Source of the DNA: Helianthus annuus
Lineage: Eukaryota; Streptophyta; Magnoliopsida; Asterales; Asteraceae
NCBI RefSeq assembly: GCF_002127325.2
Contig: NC_035435.2
Location: 8,157,800-8,221,799, forward strand
Reading direction: 5' to 3'
DNA: 64,000 nucleotides
This document shows positions 45,966 through 57,759 of the stretch, one piece after another. Made by a program: the position numbers and the translations under genes. Below the pieces are notes generated by a model that made no database searches, was not told the origin of the DNA, and saw only the letters and a program-made list of their open reading frames with translations. Numbering within the stretch: the stretch's first letter is position 1; each line of letters starts with the position of its first letter.

Positions 45966-46853
45966 CCACCATAGTATCTAATATATCGTTTCATGCAATT
46001 ATCCGGCACGAAGAGTAGTGTCACACTATCAAACCACCATCGCAGGAGTCCTACAGCCCCTTCAGTCCCACTGAAGGTCTGTGGGCTTACAGTCCATGAA
46101 CATCTTGAGCGTACAAGCATGTGGATTGTTTTGGTTTTGCGCTTGCTGACCTAATGGACGAAAGAAAATACATTACAGGGGTAAGAGTCGTGTACGCGAA
46201 ACAAGATTAAAGAGTGTTTGGCACATTTCGTACCAGCTTGGTAGGCTGCCAAAGCCTCAGCCACACGTGTGTTGATTAAGTTCGTCAGCTCAGCTTGGGT
46301 CATCGCGATGTGACCACGTCCATGACCTCGTCCACTTATGATTCTATATAAGGTGAGGGAACAAATTTAAGAGTCAAAATGAGGTAAGAGTCAAGTATCA
46401 CGTTATAATCTACAAACTACCAAGTTTACACACAATAGGGCATAATCCCTTCTCACACTCGTTAAGCCTCACTGGGACTTACATGCACTTCAGTGCCTCT
46501 TAACTTGCGCTAAAAGTTTCCCCCGCATTCAAGTAGCAAAACAGAAGGTATTAAAGGATTACGAAGCACAAGAGTCGAAGAGTAGTGTCACACTATCAAA
46601 CCACCATAGTATCTAATATATCGTTTCATGCAAGCTGTGAGTGCGTGACTACTAAACAAGTAATGCATAAAGTAAACAGAAGACGAACCTTGCAATCTAG
46701 AGCTGAGTGTCATGGTCGATTTTTTGAAGTGGTTCGGGTATAGTCTGCTTTTATAAAAAACGTTTTAAAAACCTAGTTCACTATAACTAGTGGCTCTGAT
46801 ACCAAACTGTCACACCCCCAAAATACCACATGCGGAAACACCGCGGGACGTGT
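45966..46853 (-). mobile_element. D1: scrambled partial unit of the D array (gag start, leader, PBS)
   Basis: Order on the plus strand: a leader piece (45964-45998), a 10-base filler, another leader piece (46009-46040), gag exon 2 start (46038-46150), the 83-nt intron-like gap (46151-46233), gag exon 1 (46234-46339), the leader (46340-46790), the PBS (46791-46804) and the LTR start (46808). The gag ATG is ATA here and exon 2 has an extra base near 46082, so the unit is dead. The rest of gag-pol is missing. Confidence 0.8.
46791..46804 (-). other. Primer-binding site of D1 (initiator-Met tRNA)
   Basis: The minus strand reads TGGTATCAGAGCCA, three bases from the LTR. Confidence 0.9.
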
Positions 46854-46954
46854 TATGACACCCCAAGAAAACCAGGAAACCAACGCAACTTAACTAGCTT
46901 CCTCAGTAACCACGAGCTAAATTTCGGGATGAAATTTTCTTAACAGGGGGAGAA

Positions 46955-49901
46955 TGTGACAACCCTCAAAATTCCATGTATTCCGTACAATTTATTATTG
47001 ATAATTAAAGTGCTTGACGACTGTGTGGAATTTCTTAATTGCTTTCTGATATCTGTGTTATGCTTACATGTGCTTGTTAACATACTAGTAGTATGCAGAA
47101 AAGTCACTAAATAGTCTGTTATGATTTCCTAAGTGTTAGAAATTAAAAGTGTTACAAAAATATACATAAAAGACACTTTACGGATTAATTAAACACTTTA
47201 ACGGAACAGTATCAAACCGAACAACTGGACTTTACCCGGAACATAAAAATATTGTCAATGACACTGTTTTTCCTTTTCTGAGCTAGTTAGGGTCCCCGAA
47301 TACCCTAACACGTGTTATAATTCACTACACACTAATAATTAAATTAATCACCTAACTAAGTTCATTAACATCTAACTATCTAGTTCAAATTCAACCATAA
47401 CCCCCCCCCCCATAACCGAATCGGTCCCATGTAGGGGACACACCCTTACACATCTTGATTATTTTATTATTAATGCTTAGTATATTGATGACACATTAAC
47501 CCATGGATAATTCCCTAACTTGATTTATAAATAGAACCTTGAGTCCATCCATCACATTCATGCACTTCACAAAATTTACACAACTCTCTCTCCCTTCTCT
47601 TTGATATCCTTGGCCGAACACAACCATACCCACCTCACCATCATTCAATCTTGATCTTGCTAAACCACATACATACAATTGTGAGTTCATGCGAGGAGGC
47701 TCGGTGCTTACGGAATCACAAGGACCTCTCTACATCGCTATTAACCACCTTGTTTTCACTTTGATTCTTCCCTAGCCTTGAGCTAGTAGTAAGTGCTTCT
47801 AAACATCCCCTTGATCTTGTTTAAAGTGGTTAATAAGTGATTTAATGGCTAAAAATCAAGAACACACAAGATCATAACTTAAAGACTTGAAAGTAAGATG
47901 AATATGTTGGATAAAGAGTAGATGTGTGTGTAAATCATGTAGATCTTGCGTGGTTATGATTCTTGTTGATTTTCTGATGATTTTGCTGGTTAATATTGAT
48001 GTTTGATGTTGCTGTGATCACTAAACATGTTAACGGTATCAATCGAACACACTTTATAATGTTAAAAGACTGAAAACAGGTTGCTGATCTGCATTTCCAG
48101 CCGCCTTTAACTGGCTGTAACAGGACAATAACTTAACGAAAAATGTATTTTCTGAAGCCTAGATTTATGTATTATGAAATACGGTTCTAATGGCACTGGA
48201 ATCATAATTTTTGGACTTCGTTTACTATTTTTAAAGTGTCATTCCGTAACAGCAGCTAGAGCTGCATTTTTCTGCAGAAAATTGGCGATATGTTTTCAGT
48301 CATAACTTGTGTTCCGTGTTGAATCATCCCATGAAATCTGTACAGTAGATGGACACTGATGTCGTAGTAATTGTCCCACTGGAATTTCGTCAATCCGACT
48401 TACAATGAATTTTTAGTGAATTATTCTGTGGGCTGCAGTCAGAAAATAATAAATCTGAGTGCAGTCCGGAAAATGATTTTTAATAAAATATTGGTGATGA
48501 ACTAGATCCCGAGATTATTACACAATAATATTTGGGTCGTTTAACATCTCTTGTAAAAAGTTGGGAATTTTTGAAATAAGACAACTATTTTATTAAAATG
48601 CTCGAAAACAGCCCAGTTTCGGATAATTAAGTTGAAACGACATAAGTAGTGATTTGCGTGTCTAAATGTCGAATATGTTATCTGTGAATGATCTAACATG
48701 TTATGTGTCGATAAAAGTGTTATGTGCAATGTCGTATGTTTATTTGTGAACGGGAATAGATGGGGAGGTTACATGGGTATAAACCGTTGAAGTAATGCAT
48801 GTTATGTGATAGATACGTGTAGGAACTTTGTGCTCTATTTGAAAACCACTAAATGATTAACTGGTAATTATATTAGGACATGATTGACCGACCTCGACTG
48901 TTAGCTATATTTGAGAATCTAACCGAGCAAACCAAGGTGAGTTCACACACTTTCTAAGGCATGGGATTCCCGGTGGTTTGGGAATGGGTTAAAGAATTAA
49001 AACGGAATCTACATATCTTACTTAGGTAGGATATGTACGGCCATCCTCCTCGGGTAGGATGCCAGTATTAATCCTGCGTGTTCTCTTTGGGAGAACTACG
49101 TACGTTCGTCCTCCTTGGGTAGGACAACAACCTTAAAACTTACTAGGCAAAACTCTATCATAAGTCCCTCATTTTATATCGACTTAATCGCTGAGGCCAA
49201 TGGTGAGCGGGTTATTAGTTAATAGCGCTATTAGGTTTAACAAACCTCACACCGTGCCAGTCGGACGGGCGTGTACTAATGGACTATGGCAAACCATCAG
49301 TGATGATAGACACTGATGTAGGGCACAACTTACTTACGTAGTAGTCGATATCCTACGGTCTAGTAGTTCACATGGGGAAGCCCCCACTAATCATGGACAG
49401 GGTATGGGTAATAAAGAATGAACCGGTTAAACTTTCTTTCAACTACGGGGTAACCCCCACGGCAATTACGCCAACGAAAGACAAACCACGTTTTCGGAAA
49501 CAACTTAAAACTAAACAACCAAACGTGAACTCACTCAACTTTGTTGTTGACTCGTTGTTACATGCCTTACAGGTCGCTAAATGCTTGGAGCTTGCACGAG
49601 GAAGGAGTCGTTGTGGTGTACGAACTGTTATGTCCCGTGCTTAATATTCAAATCCTTATGAACTTATTAAACTTGCGTTTTGAACTTTAACTTATAAACT
49701 TATGGACTTATGTTTTGGACTTTACGTTTATGCTTCCGCTGTTTAATTTAAAACTTGGTTAACTAGCTTTTGGTCACCAATCGTATTGTGGTTGGCTTTA
49801 TTTACTTAAGTACGTTGTTCAGTATGATTGGTGGCTCGATCCTGGTCATGTCACGCCTCCAAGCGGTGGTACTCCGCATGGTGGATTTTGGGGGTGTGAC
49901 A
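46955..49901 (+). repeat. LTR of element E
   Basis: 2947 bp, TG...CA ends, preceded by ACAGGGGGAGAA. TATAAATA is at 47526-47533. A run of 12 C bases lies at about 47401. The end region resembles the D LTR end in reverse orientation, so the two families are related. ORFs within it (e.g. 49372-49644) show no known domain. Confidence 0.82.
47526..47533 (+). promoter_or_regulatory. TATA box in element E LTR
   Basis: TATAAATAGAACC lies about 570 bases into the LTR; the expected transcript start is some 30 bases further. Confidence 0.6.
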
Positions 49902-51595
49902 CCTGTGATGTACCAGGATCCAAGCCACCAATCACATTGAACCAATAATAAATATTTAAATAAAACATTTGATTCATTGCATAAGATAAATCCAAGTCAT
50001 CAGTTAAAACCAAAGAAAACGTTCAGCGGAAGCAATTAGTAAATTGTTAAACCACTGTTGCAAAATAAGTGTTCAAAACCAATGTATCAAATATCAAAGA
50101 GTCTCGATCCATGACCACTCCAGCACTCCCAGATAGCAAGTCCAGAATCAGAAATCTAACGACCTGCAAGCATGCAGACAAGTGTGTCAGACGACGCTGG
50201 TGAGTTCAAAGTTTTGTTAACGAGTTTAGTTACTAGATATGTGTATAAAATAGTTCAACGATTTGATTTGATGTTATTAACTCGATTACCGTAATGGATA
50301 CAAGATGTATTTTCCTAACCCCAATGTCTCTATCAAAACATTGGTCATGCTTTAAGGTAATTAGTTCACGCCCGTCCTCCCCGGTACGGTGTGACGGTGC
50401 CAATCCTAATAGCGTTATCAACTAAAAACCTCGTTGCCTCCCTGGCAACTATCGGTAGATGTAAGGGGTCTTATATGATAGAAAAATGAGTGTAATAACA
50501 GACATCCCAATAACCTGACATTCCTCCCCGGAACGTTACCCGATATCCCTCCCCGGGATGCATGCTTGGAAAAAGAGCAGTGAACCCACCTTGATGTGCT
50601 CGGTTTGGTTAATTACTTGTTCACAACCTCTCCCACGAAACCACCCTTTTGACGAACATCATGGGTTTCGTCAAGTTGACATGCTTCATTCAGATGAACA
50701 ATCATTAACCTAATCATACGTAACCCTAAACAATCATTGTGCCTAATATCACAGATCTCGATTATGCGGTGATTTTGTGCACATATAAGATCATGGCAAC
50801 AGATTCATCAATCACACAGTAATCTTGACTATATACGAGACATCAAATCTTTATCATACGCGTTCCAATCTATCGGTTTAACATTAAGATATCTGGGCTC
50901 TAATTAACACAACATACAATTTCAGTTTCTAATACAAATCCCTACATTCATAATAGATCAAAGACACACATAACAATCATTAAACATTGATCACAGACAA
51001 CACGTGACAATCATCAAACAATACGCAGTGAGATGCTAACCGATCGTTGGGGCGATTACGAGAGTGCACGGAGACTTCGAGGTAAAGATGAGTGCTGCCG
51101 AAAGTTCAAGGAGAGAGCTAGAGTTTGATAACAATAGACTTACGTAACTGTGCGAACACAAAACATATACTAAGTCACTACTGGGCCACAACTGGGCCGA
51201 AGGCCCATACGGTGAAGCCCCTGGTTTCGTTGATCAGGATCATGGCGAAACTCCCTTGTTTCGTCGAGGTGTGTTATGACGAAACCCCTAGGTTTCGTTG
51301 GGCGGGTGTTGTGGCGAAACTCCTAAGTTTCGTCATGTACGGTTTTAATTGAAAACAGTTTAATTCGTTCATTCACAGAACAAATAACAATTCAATAATC
51401 AACACAACTCTAGTCTTTCAAATAGTAATACATCACATAACACAAGACACTTTATCAAAACAGAACTGTCACACAGTAGATACATAAATGAAGGGACTTG
51501 AAATCTCGGGTTGTCACATCATCCCCAACTTGAAAGAAATTTCGTCCTGAAATTTGATAAGCAATCCCAAAACAGCAAGACAGCAAAACGTTAAC

Positions 51596-53205
51596 TCAGG
51601 ATGACTGTGGATTTTCCGCGGGTACCACATCATCCCCAACTTGAATGGGAATTTCGTCCCGAAATTCACCAGTTGCCTTAGATTTAGATTTTCCAGGCTT
51701 GGTCTTGTCCTTTGGGAATAAATGTGGGTACTTGAGCTTCATCTGATCCTCGTGTTCCCACGTGAACTCTGGTCCACGTCTTGAGTTCCAACAAACTCTC
51801 ACTATCGGAATACGGCTGTGCTTACGGACCTTGACCTCCCGGTCCATAATTTCTATTGGTTCTTCTATAAACTACAACTTATCATCAATTTTGAGCCCTT
51901 GAAACGGTACTACAAGTGTTTCATCAGACAAACACTTCTTCAACTGTGAAACATGGAAAACATCATGGACGTTACCCAACTCAGCAGGTAACTCAAGCTT
52001 GTTTGCCACCTTACCGATTCGTTCTAGAATTTTTAATGGCCCAACACAACGAGGGTTAAGCTTGTCGCGTTTTCCAAAACGCACACCCTTCCAGGGTGAG
52101 ACCTTCAACAGGACACGATCAATAACTTCGAATTCCAAAGGTTTCCTACACTTATCAGCGTAGCTTTTCTGACGCTCGTGCGCTGCTGCCATACGGTTCC
52201 TGATCTGCACAATCTTTTCTGAGGTTTCCAACACAAGTTCAGGGACTGTGACCTGGCTGTCACCCACCTCAGCCCAACAGAGAGGTGAACGACACTTTCT
52301 TCCGTACAATGCTTCGAATGGAGCTGCCAGCTGAATGCTGGTATGGAAGCTATTATTGTAAGAAAACTCCAACAAAGACAAGTGTTTCTCCCATCCCTTT
52401 CCAAAATCGATAACGCACGCCCGCAACATGTCTTCTAGTGTCTGGATGGTTCGTTCACTTTGACCATCCGTCTGCGGGTGATAAGCAGTACTCATGCTGA
52501 GTTGTGAACCAAATGATTTGTGCATCGACTGCCACAAATCTGAAATGAAACGCAGGTCACGGTCAGAGATAATAGATGTCGGCACCCCGTGCCGTTAAGA
52601 TAAACAACTGCTAGTTGTGAGAACTTATCCATTTCCTTGATCGCTAGAAAGTGTGCTGACTTCGTGAGACGATCAACGATCACCCAAATGGTATCATTTC
52701 CATTTTGACTTCTGGGTAGCCCAGTGACAAAATCCATTGCGATCTGTTCCCATTTCCACATGGGTATTTCTGGTTGTTGCAGCAACCCAGACGGCTTCTG
52801 ATACTCCACTTTAACTTTTGAGCAGGTCAAACACTTACTCACGTAAGTCGCGATGTGAGCTTTCATCTTTGGCCACCAATACATGACTTTGAGATCCTGA
52901 TACATCTTATCCGAACCTGGATGAACAGAGTATCGAGACTTGTGCGTTTCATCCATCACAAGTTCTCTAACGTTACCAAACAAAGGAACCCATACATGCT
53001 CTATGAAGTAGAGAATACCATCCGATCTCTCTACAAGTTGTTTTTCTATGCCCCTTAAGTATTCTGCTTCAATGTTTTCCTCTTTTAACGCTTCAGTTTG
53101 TGCAGAACGAATCTGATCAGGTAGGTTAGATTGGATAGTAAGCTGCAAGGCGTGAACACATTTGGGTTTCGATTCCTTTCGACTGAGAGCGTCAGATGGA
53201 GAATC
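51596..53205 (-). pseudogene. D2 integrase with chromodomain-like C-terminus
   Basis: Motifs: KMYQDLKVMYWWP and [13 protein letters not shown] (zinc finger), MDFVTGLPRS (first Asp), SDRDLRFIS (second Asp), [15 protein letters not shown] (Glu), [16 protein letters not shown] (GPY/F), and [18 protein letters not shown] at the end. A 13-base deletion near 52593-52600, relative to element B at 18700-18720, shifts the frame between the first and second Asp; D3 has the same lesion. Another frame break lies near 51850-51870. It is not functional. Confidence 0.9.
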
Positions 53206-53720
53206 AGGAAGTTCCCCTACAACTGGCAGATCCTCGATCTTTCTTTCTTCAGATGGAGTATCAGTAACTAGTGCTATAATTGCATGATACCCCTTTCTTA
53301 GACACTTCTGCGCTTGCATAGCCGAGATAACACCAACCATCGTCCCACTACGATGCCCTTGAACCGATAATGACTCCCCACTAGGGAGAGGGTTACGTAC
53401 AATCTTCTCCTTACACAGAATCTAAGCTTGGTGGTTAGACAGCCAATCCATACCAACCACAATATCAAAGCTACCGAGGGTAACAGGAAGGAGATCAATA
53501 TCAAACACTTGACCCACGAGATATAGTTTACAACCAAAAAGAACATGTGAAGCTTCTATCGTTTTGCCATTAGCTAATTCTACTACGTGCTTAACTTCTA
53601 AAGGTGTTGGAGTTAACCCTAATCGCTGACTAAACTCTAGGGACACATAACTCCAATCGGCACCAGAATCAAATAACACAGAAGCAATAAGATTGTTCAC
53701 AGAAAACGTACCAGTCACAA
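53206..53720 (-). pseudogene. D2 protease, fused to the RNase H end by a deletion
   Basis: The protease reads GNVVTGTFSVNNLI, LFDSGADWSYVSLEF (active-site D-S-G) and GSFDIVVGMDWLSNHQA. Past the family linker RKIEDLPVVGEL the frame jumps at about 53205 to DALSRKESK, the end of RNase H, so all of RT and most of RNase H are missing. The order is otherwise normal. A TAG near 53422 separates the two parts of the linker. Confidence 0.85.
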
Positions 53721-54894
53721 CATTGCCGTTGTTCCTAGCATCACTAGCACCGATTGTAAACACCCTTCCACGAGCACCATTGCCCCCATTGTTGCCATTA
53801 TTGCTGTTGTTTCCAGCATTGTTGTTGTTGTTCTGGCGGTTGTTGTTGTCGTTAGCATTCTGATTCAACTGAGGGTAATCCCGCTTTATGTGGCCCTCAT
53901 CCCCACACTGGAAACACCCTTTCTTAAAGCCCTTGTTCTGATGGGGTAGTTGCCTTTGCTGTCGCTGATACTGCTGATTATGCTGCTGTTGTTGCTGCTT
54001 TGGCTGCGGGGCTCTACAGTCTTTGGCCTCATGGCCCGCCTTCTCACACCTACGGCAAGTCCAGACACACTGTCCATAATGATGATAGCCACACTTGTTG
54101 CATTGTGGCTTCTTCCCAACATAGGAGCCCTGATTCTGATTGCTGCCCTGGCCTTCATTAACTGAGGACGACTGACTGAAACTACGGTTGTTGCTGTTGT
54201 CAGGCCTTTTCTGAGATTGATTGGCACTGGTTGCTTTGTCAGCATCGTTCCATTTCCGCTTGTTATCACTAGCAGGTGTAGTAGCTATGGTTGCAGCAGC
54301 AGTAGTGGCAGAAACACGCGGTGGTAGAGAACCACTCTCCACCTCCTGATCGGTGATCTTGTGATCCAAATGGACAATCTGAGGTAAGTTGTTGAGGTTT
54401 GCTGTAGTAACCAAACCTTTCACCCGTGGAGCTAATCCCTTGATAAAATTCTATTCTTCGGTGCGGAGGTCGGGACAAGTTTGGGCACATGATAGCCAAC
54501 TCATGTGGCCGTTTCACGTATGCTTCAATCTCGGATCCCACCATCTTCAGATCATAATACTCATTCTCTAGTTTCTGTATCTCATCCTGAGGACAATACT
54601 CCTCCCTTATCAACTCCTTAAAATCATCCCAAGTAGTGGCATTTGCCACCTCGATGCTCAACATCTGAACCTAGGCATTCCACCATGTCAGGGCACCATC
54701 CTCGAGTGTGCCTGTAGCATACTTCACTCTGTCCCCAGCAGGACAGTTACACATTGCAAATACTGATTCTGCCTTCTCAAACCATCGCAGGAGTCCTACA
54801 GCCCCTTCAGTCCCACTGAAGGTCTGTGGCTTACAGTCCATGAACATCTTGAACGTACAAGCAGGTGGATTGTTTTGGTTTTGCGCTTGCTGAC
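53721..54894 (-). pseudogene. D2 gag exon 2 (core and zinc knuckles)
   Basis: Core motifs are TFKMFMDCKPQTFSGTEGAV at its start, LRREEYCPQDEIQKLENEYYDL-type sequence near 54560-54640, and CNKCGYHHYGQC, CRRCEKAGHEAKDC and CFQCGDEGHIKRDY. The last should be CCHC, but its final Cys is Tyr here (TGC to TAC near 53876), while D3 keeps Cys. A TAG near 54671 and a frameshift near 54450 break the frame. Asn-rich runs (NDNNNRQNNNNNAGNN) follow. Confidence 0.85.
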
Positions 54895-54977
54895 CTAATG
54901 GACGAAAGAAAACACATTACAGGGGTAAGAGTCGTGTACGCGACACAATATTAAAGAGTGTTTGGCACATTTCGTAC
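54895..54977 (-). other. Intron-like 83-nt gap in D2 gag (GT-AG)
   Basis: On the minus strand the segment begins GTACGAAATG and ends TTTCGTCCATTAG. Its length is not a multiple of three, and read through it gives a stop at its own TAG. Removing it joins exon 1 (ending in AYQA and a split Gly codon) in frame with exon 2 (QQAQNQNNPP). CTTAC, a branch-point-like sequence, lies about 45 bases before the 3' end. The same gap is at 46151-46233 and 62348-62430. Confidence 0.6.
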
Positions 54978-55083
54978 CAGCTTGGTAGGCTGCCAAAGCC
55001 TCAGCCACACATGTGTTGATTAAGTTTGTCAGCTCAGCTTGGGACATCGTGATGTGACCACGTCCATGACCTCGTCCACTCAT
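54978..55083 (-). pseudogene. D2 gag exon 1
   Basis: An ATG at 55081-55083 opens MSGRGHGRGHITMSQAEL, then NLINTCVAEALAAYQA. This is the N-terminal gag helix common to chromoviruses (VAEALAAY). It is followed directly by the putative donor site. The equivalent ATG is ATA in D1 and intact in D3. Confidence 0.75.
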
Positions 55084-55533
55084 GATTCTATATAAGGCGA
55101 GGGAACAAATTTAAGAGTCGAAATGAGGTAAGAGTCAAGTATCACGTTATAACCTACAAACAACCAAGTTTACACACAATAGGGCATAATCCCTTCTCAC
55201 ACTCGTTAAGCCTCACTGGGACTTACATGCACTTCAGTGCCTCTTAACTTGCGCTAAAAGTTTCCCCCGCATTCAAGTAGCAAAACAGAAGGTATTAAAG
55301 GATTACGAAGCACAAGAGTCGAAGAGTAGTGTCACACTATCAAACCACCATAGTATCTAATATATCGTTTCATGCAAGTTGTGAGTGTGTGACTACTAAA
55401 CAAGTAATGCATAAAGTAAACAGAAGACGAACCTTGCAATCTGGAGCTGAGTGTCATGGTTAATTTTTCGAAGTGGTTCGGGTATAGTCTGGTTTTATAA
55501 AAGCGTTTTAAAAACCTAGTTCACTATAACCAG
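55084..55533 (-). other. D2 leader
   Basis: About 450 bases between gag exon 1 and PBS, near-identical in D1 (46340-46790) and D3 (62537-62986), with no ORF. Confidence 0.75.
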
Positions 55534-55547
55534 TGGCTCTGATACCA
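55534..55547 (-). other. Primer-binding site of D2 (initiator-Met tRNA)
   Basis: The minus strand reads TGGTATCAGAGCCA next to LTR-2. Confidence 0.9.
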
Positions 55548-55550
55548 AAC

Positions 55551-57690
55551 TATCACACCCCCAAAATACCACATGCGGAAACACCGCGGGATGTGTGATG
55601 TACCAGGATCCAAGCCACCAATCACATTGAACCAATAATAAATATTTAAATAAAACATTTGATTCATTGCATAAGATAAATCCAAGTCATTAGTTAAAAC
55701 CAATGAAAACGTTCAGCGGAAGCATTTAGTAAATTGTTAAACCACTGTTGCAAAATAAGTGTTCAAAACCATTGTATCAAATATCCAAGAGTCTCGATCC
55801 ATGACCACTCCAGCACTCCCAGATAGCAAGTCCAGAATCAGAAATCTAACGACCTGCAAGCTTGCAGACAAGTGTGTCAGACGACGCTGGTGAGTTCAAA
55901 GTTTTGTTAACAAGTTTAGTTACCAGATATGTGTATAAAACAGCTCAACGATTTGATTTGATGATGTTATTAACTCGATTACTGCAATGGATACAAGATG
56001 TATTTGCCCAACCCCAATGTCTCTATCAAAACATTGGTCATGCTTTAAGGTAATTAGTTCACGCCCGTCCTCCCGGTATGGTGTGAGGGTGCCAAACCTA
56101 ATAGCACTATCAACTAATAACCTTGTTACCTCCCCGGCAACCATCAGTAGATGTAAGGGGTCTTATATGATAGAAAAATGAGTGTAATAACAGACATCCC
56201 ATTAACCTGACATTCCTCCCCGGAACGTTACCCGATATCCCTCCCCGGGATGCATGCTTGGAAAAAGAGCAGTGAACTCACCTTGATTTGATCGGTTTGG
56301 TTAATTACTTGTTCACACTTAAACAGTCACAGCCTATGGTATTCATTTATGCAATGTCAGTTTACATTCACAATGTTCACATAATATTGACAGTATACAT
56401 TTCACACTGTGATTTTTGAATAGTACTTATCAGTTACGTACACCCATACAACCCAGTCCATATGTATGTTTCATATCAACATATAACAGTCAAACGTATT
56501 ACTCCTGACAACCCATTCATGTTTTCTCTGTCGGTATCAGTCGTAATCGAAATGCAGTTAATAGAGTTTCACCAACAATTATCATTCGTAGTCACCTACT
56601 ATTCAAGCACAACCTCTCCGACGAAACCCCCTTATGACGAAACATCATGGGTTTCGTCAAGTTGACATGCGACGAAAGTGTACAAGTTTCGTCGGGTATC
56701 TAGTGACGGAAGTAGACATGTTTCGTCGAGTAGACATGCGACGAAAGTCATCATGTTTCGTCGCTAACCCTAACAGACAGTTACTAACTCATGTGACGCT
56801 AACAGTTTGACGGTTTCCTTCATTCAGATCAACTAATCCTTTTAACCATGAACATATACCATGAAGATGAACAATCATTAACCTAATCATACGTAACCCT
56901 AAACAATCATTGTGCCTAATATCACAGATCTCGATTATGCGGTGATTTTGTGCACAGATAAAATCATGGCAACAGATTCATCAATCACACAGTAATCTTG
57001 ACTAAATACGAGACATCAAATCTTTATCATACGCGTTCCAATCTATCGGTTTAACATTAAGATATCAGGGTTCTAATTAACACAACATACAATTTCAGTT
57101 TCTAATACAAATCCCTACATTCATAATAGATCAAAGACACACATAACAATCATTAAACATTGATCACAGACAACACGTAACAATAATCAAACAATACGCA
57201 GTGAGATGCTAACCGATCGTTGGGGCGATTACGAGAGTGCACGGAAACTTCGAGGTAAAGATGAGTGCTGCCGAAAGTTCAAGGAGAGAGCTAGGTTTTG
57301 ATAACAATAGACTTACGTAACTGTGCGAACACAAAACATATACTAAGTCACTACTGGGCCACAACTGGGCCGAAGGCCCATACGGCTAAACCCCCTGGTT
57401 TCGTCGATCAGGATGATGGCGAAACTCTCTTGTTTCGTCGAGGTGTGTTATGACGAAACCCCTAGGTTTCGTTGGGTGGGTGTTGTGGCGAAATTCCTAA
57501 GTTTCGTCATGTATGGTTTTAATTGAAAACAATTTAATTCGTTCATTCACAGAACATAACAATTCAATAATCAACACAACTCTAGTCTTTCAAATAGTAA
57601 TACATCACATAACACAAGACACTTTATCAAAACAGAACTGTCACACAGTAGATACATAAATGAAGGGACTTGAAATCTCGGGTTGTCACA
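55551..57690 (-). repeat. D array LTR-2 (shared by D2 and D3)
   Basis: 2140 bp. On the plus strand it begins TATCACACCCCC (TG mutated to TA) and ends GGGTTGTCACA. D2's PBS is on its left and D3's polypurine tract (57691-57708) is on its right, so it is 5' LTR for D2 and 3' LTR for D3. It contains clusters of GACGAAA/TTTCGTC inverted motifs at 56620-56765 and 57395-57515. Confidence 0.92.
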
Positions 57691-57759
57691 TCATCCCCAA
57701 CTTAAAAGAATTTTCGTCCCGAAATTTGATAAGCAGTCCTAAAACAGCTAGACAGCAAA

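Larger units (their letters stand above)
46854..49901 (+). mobile_element. Element E: LTR with short pol tail, inserted in D LTR-1
   Basis: It begins TATGACACCCC, the mutated start of a pol tail (matching 19669-19772 of element B), then a polypurine tract (46943-46954). A 2947-bp LTR follows (46955-49901), TGTGACAACCC...GGGGGTGTGACA. Flanks are cgtgt (46849-46853) and cctgt (49902-49906), a 5-bp target duplication with one change. The 5' LTR and nearly all the interior are missing. A deletion between TGTGACAACCC of the lost 5' LTR and TGTGACACCCC of the pol tail explains this. Confidence 0.75.
46808..51518 (-). repeat. D array LTR-1 (shared by D1 and D2; split by element E)
   Basis: Left part 46808-46853, right part 49902-51518. 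The outer ends read TGTCACACCCCC on the left and GTTGTCACA on the right. To the left is D1's PBS; to the right is D2's polypurine tract (51519-51536). It therefore serves as 5' LTR of D1 and 3' LTR of D2. Compared with LTR-2 it lacks about 300 bases matching 56316-56610 and part of 56665-56870. Confidence 0.85.
51519..55550 (-). mobile_element. D2: internal unit of the D array, lacking RT and RNase H
   Basis: A gypsy chromovirus interior on the minus strand: PBS (55534-55547), leader, gag with intron-like gap, PR, integrase with chromodomain-like end, and PPT (51519-51536). It is 4032 bp versus 5313 bp for D3; most of the difference is the missing RT-RNase H. It lies between LTR-1 and LTR-2 with no target duplications, as expected for a shared-LTR array. 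Confidence 0.88.
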
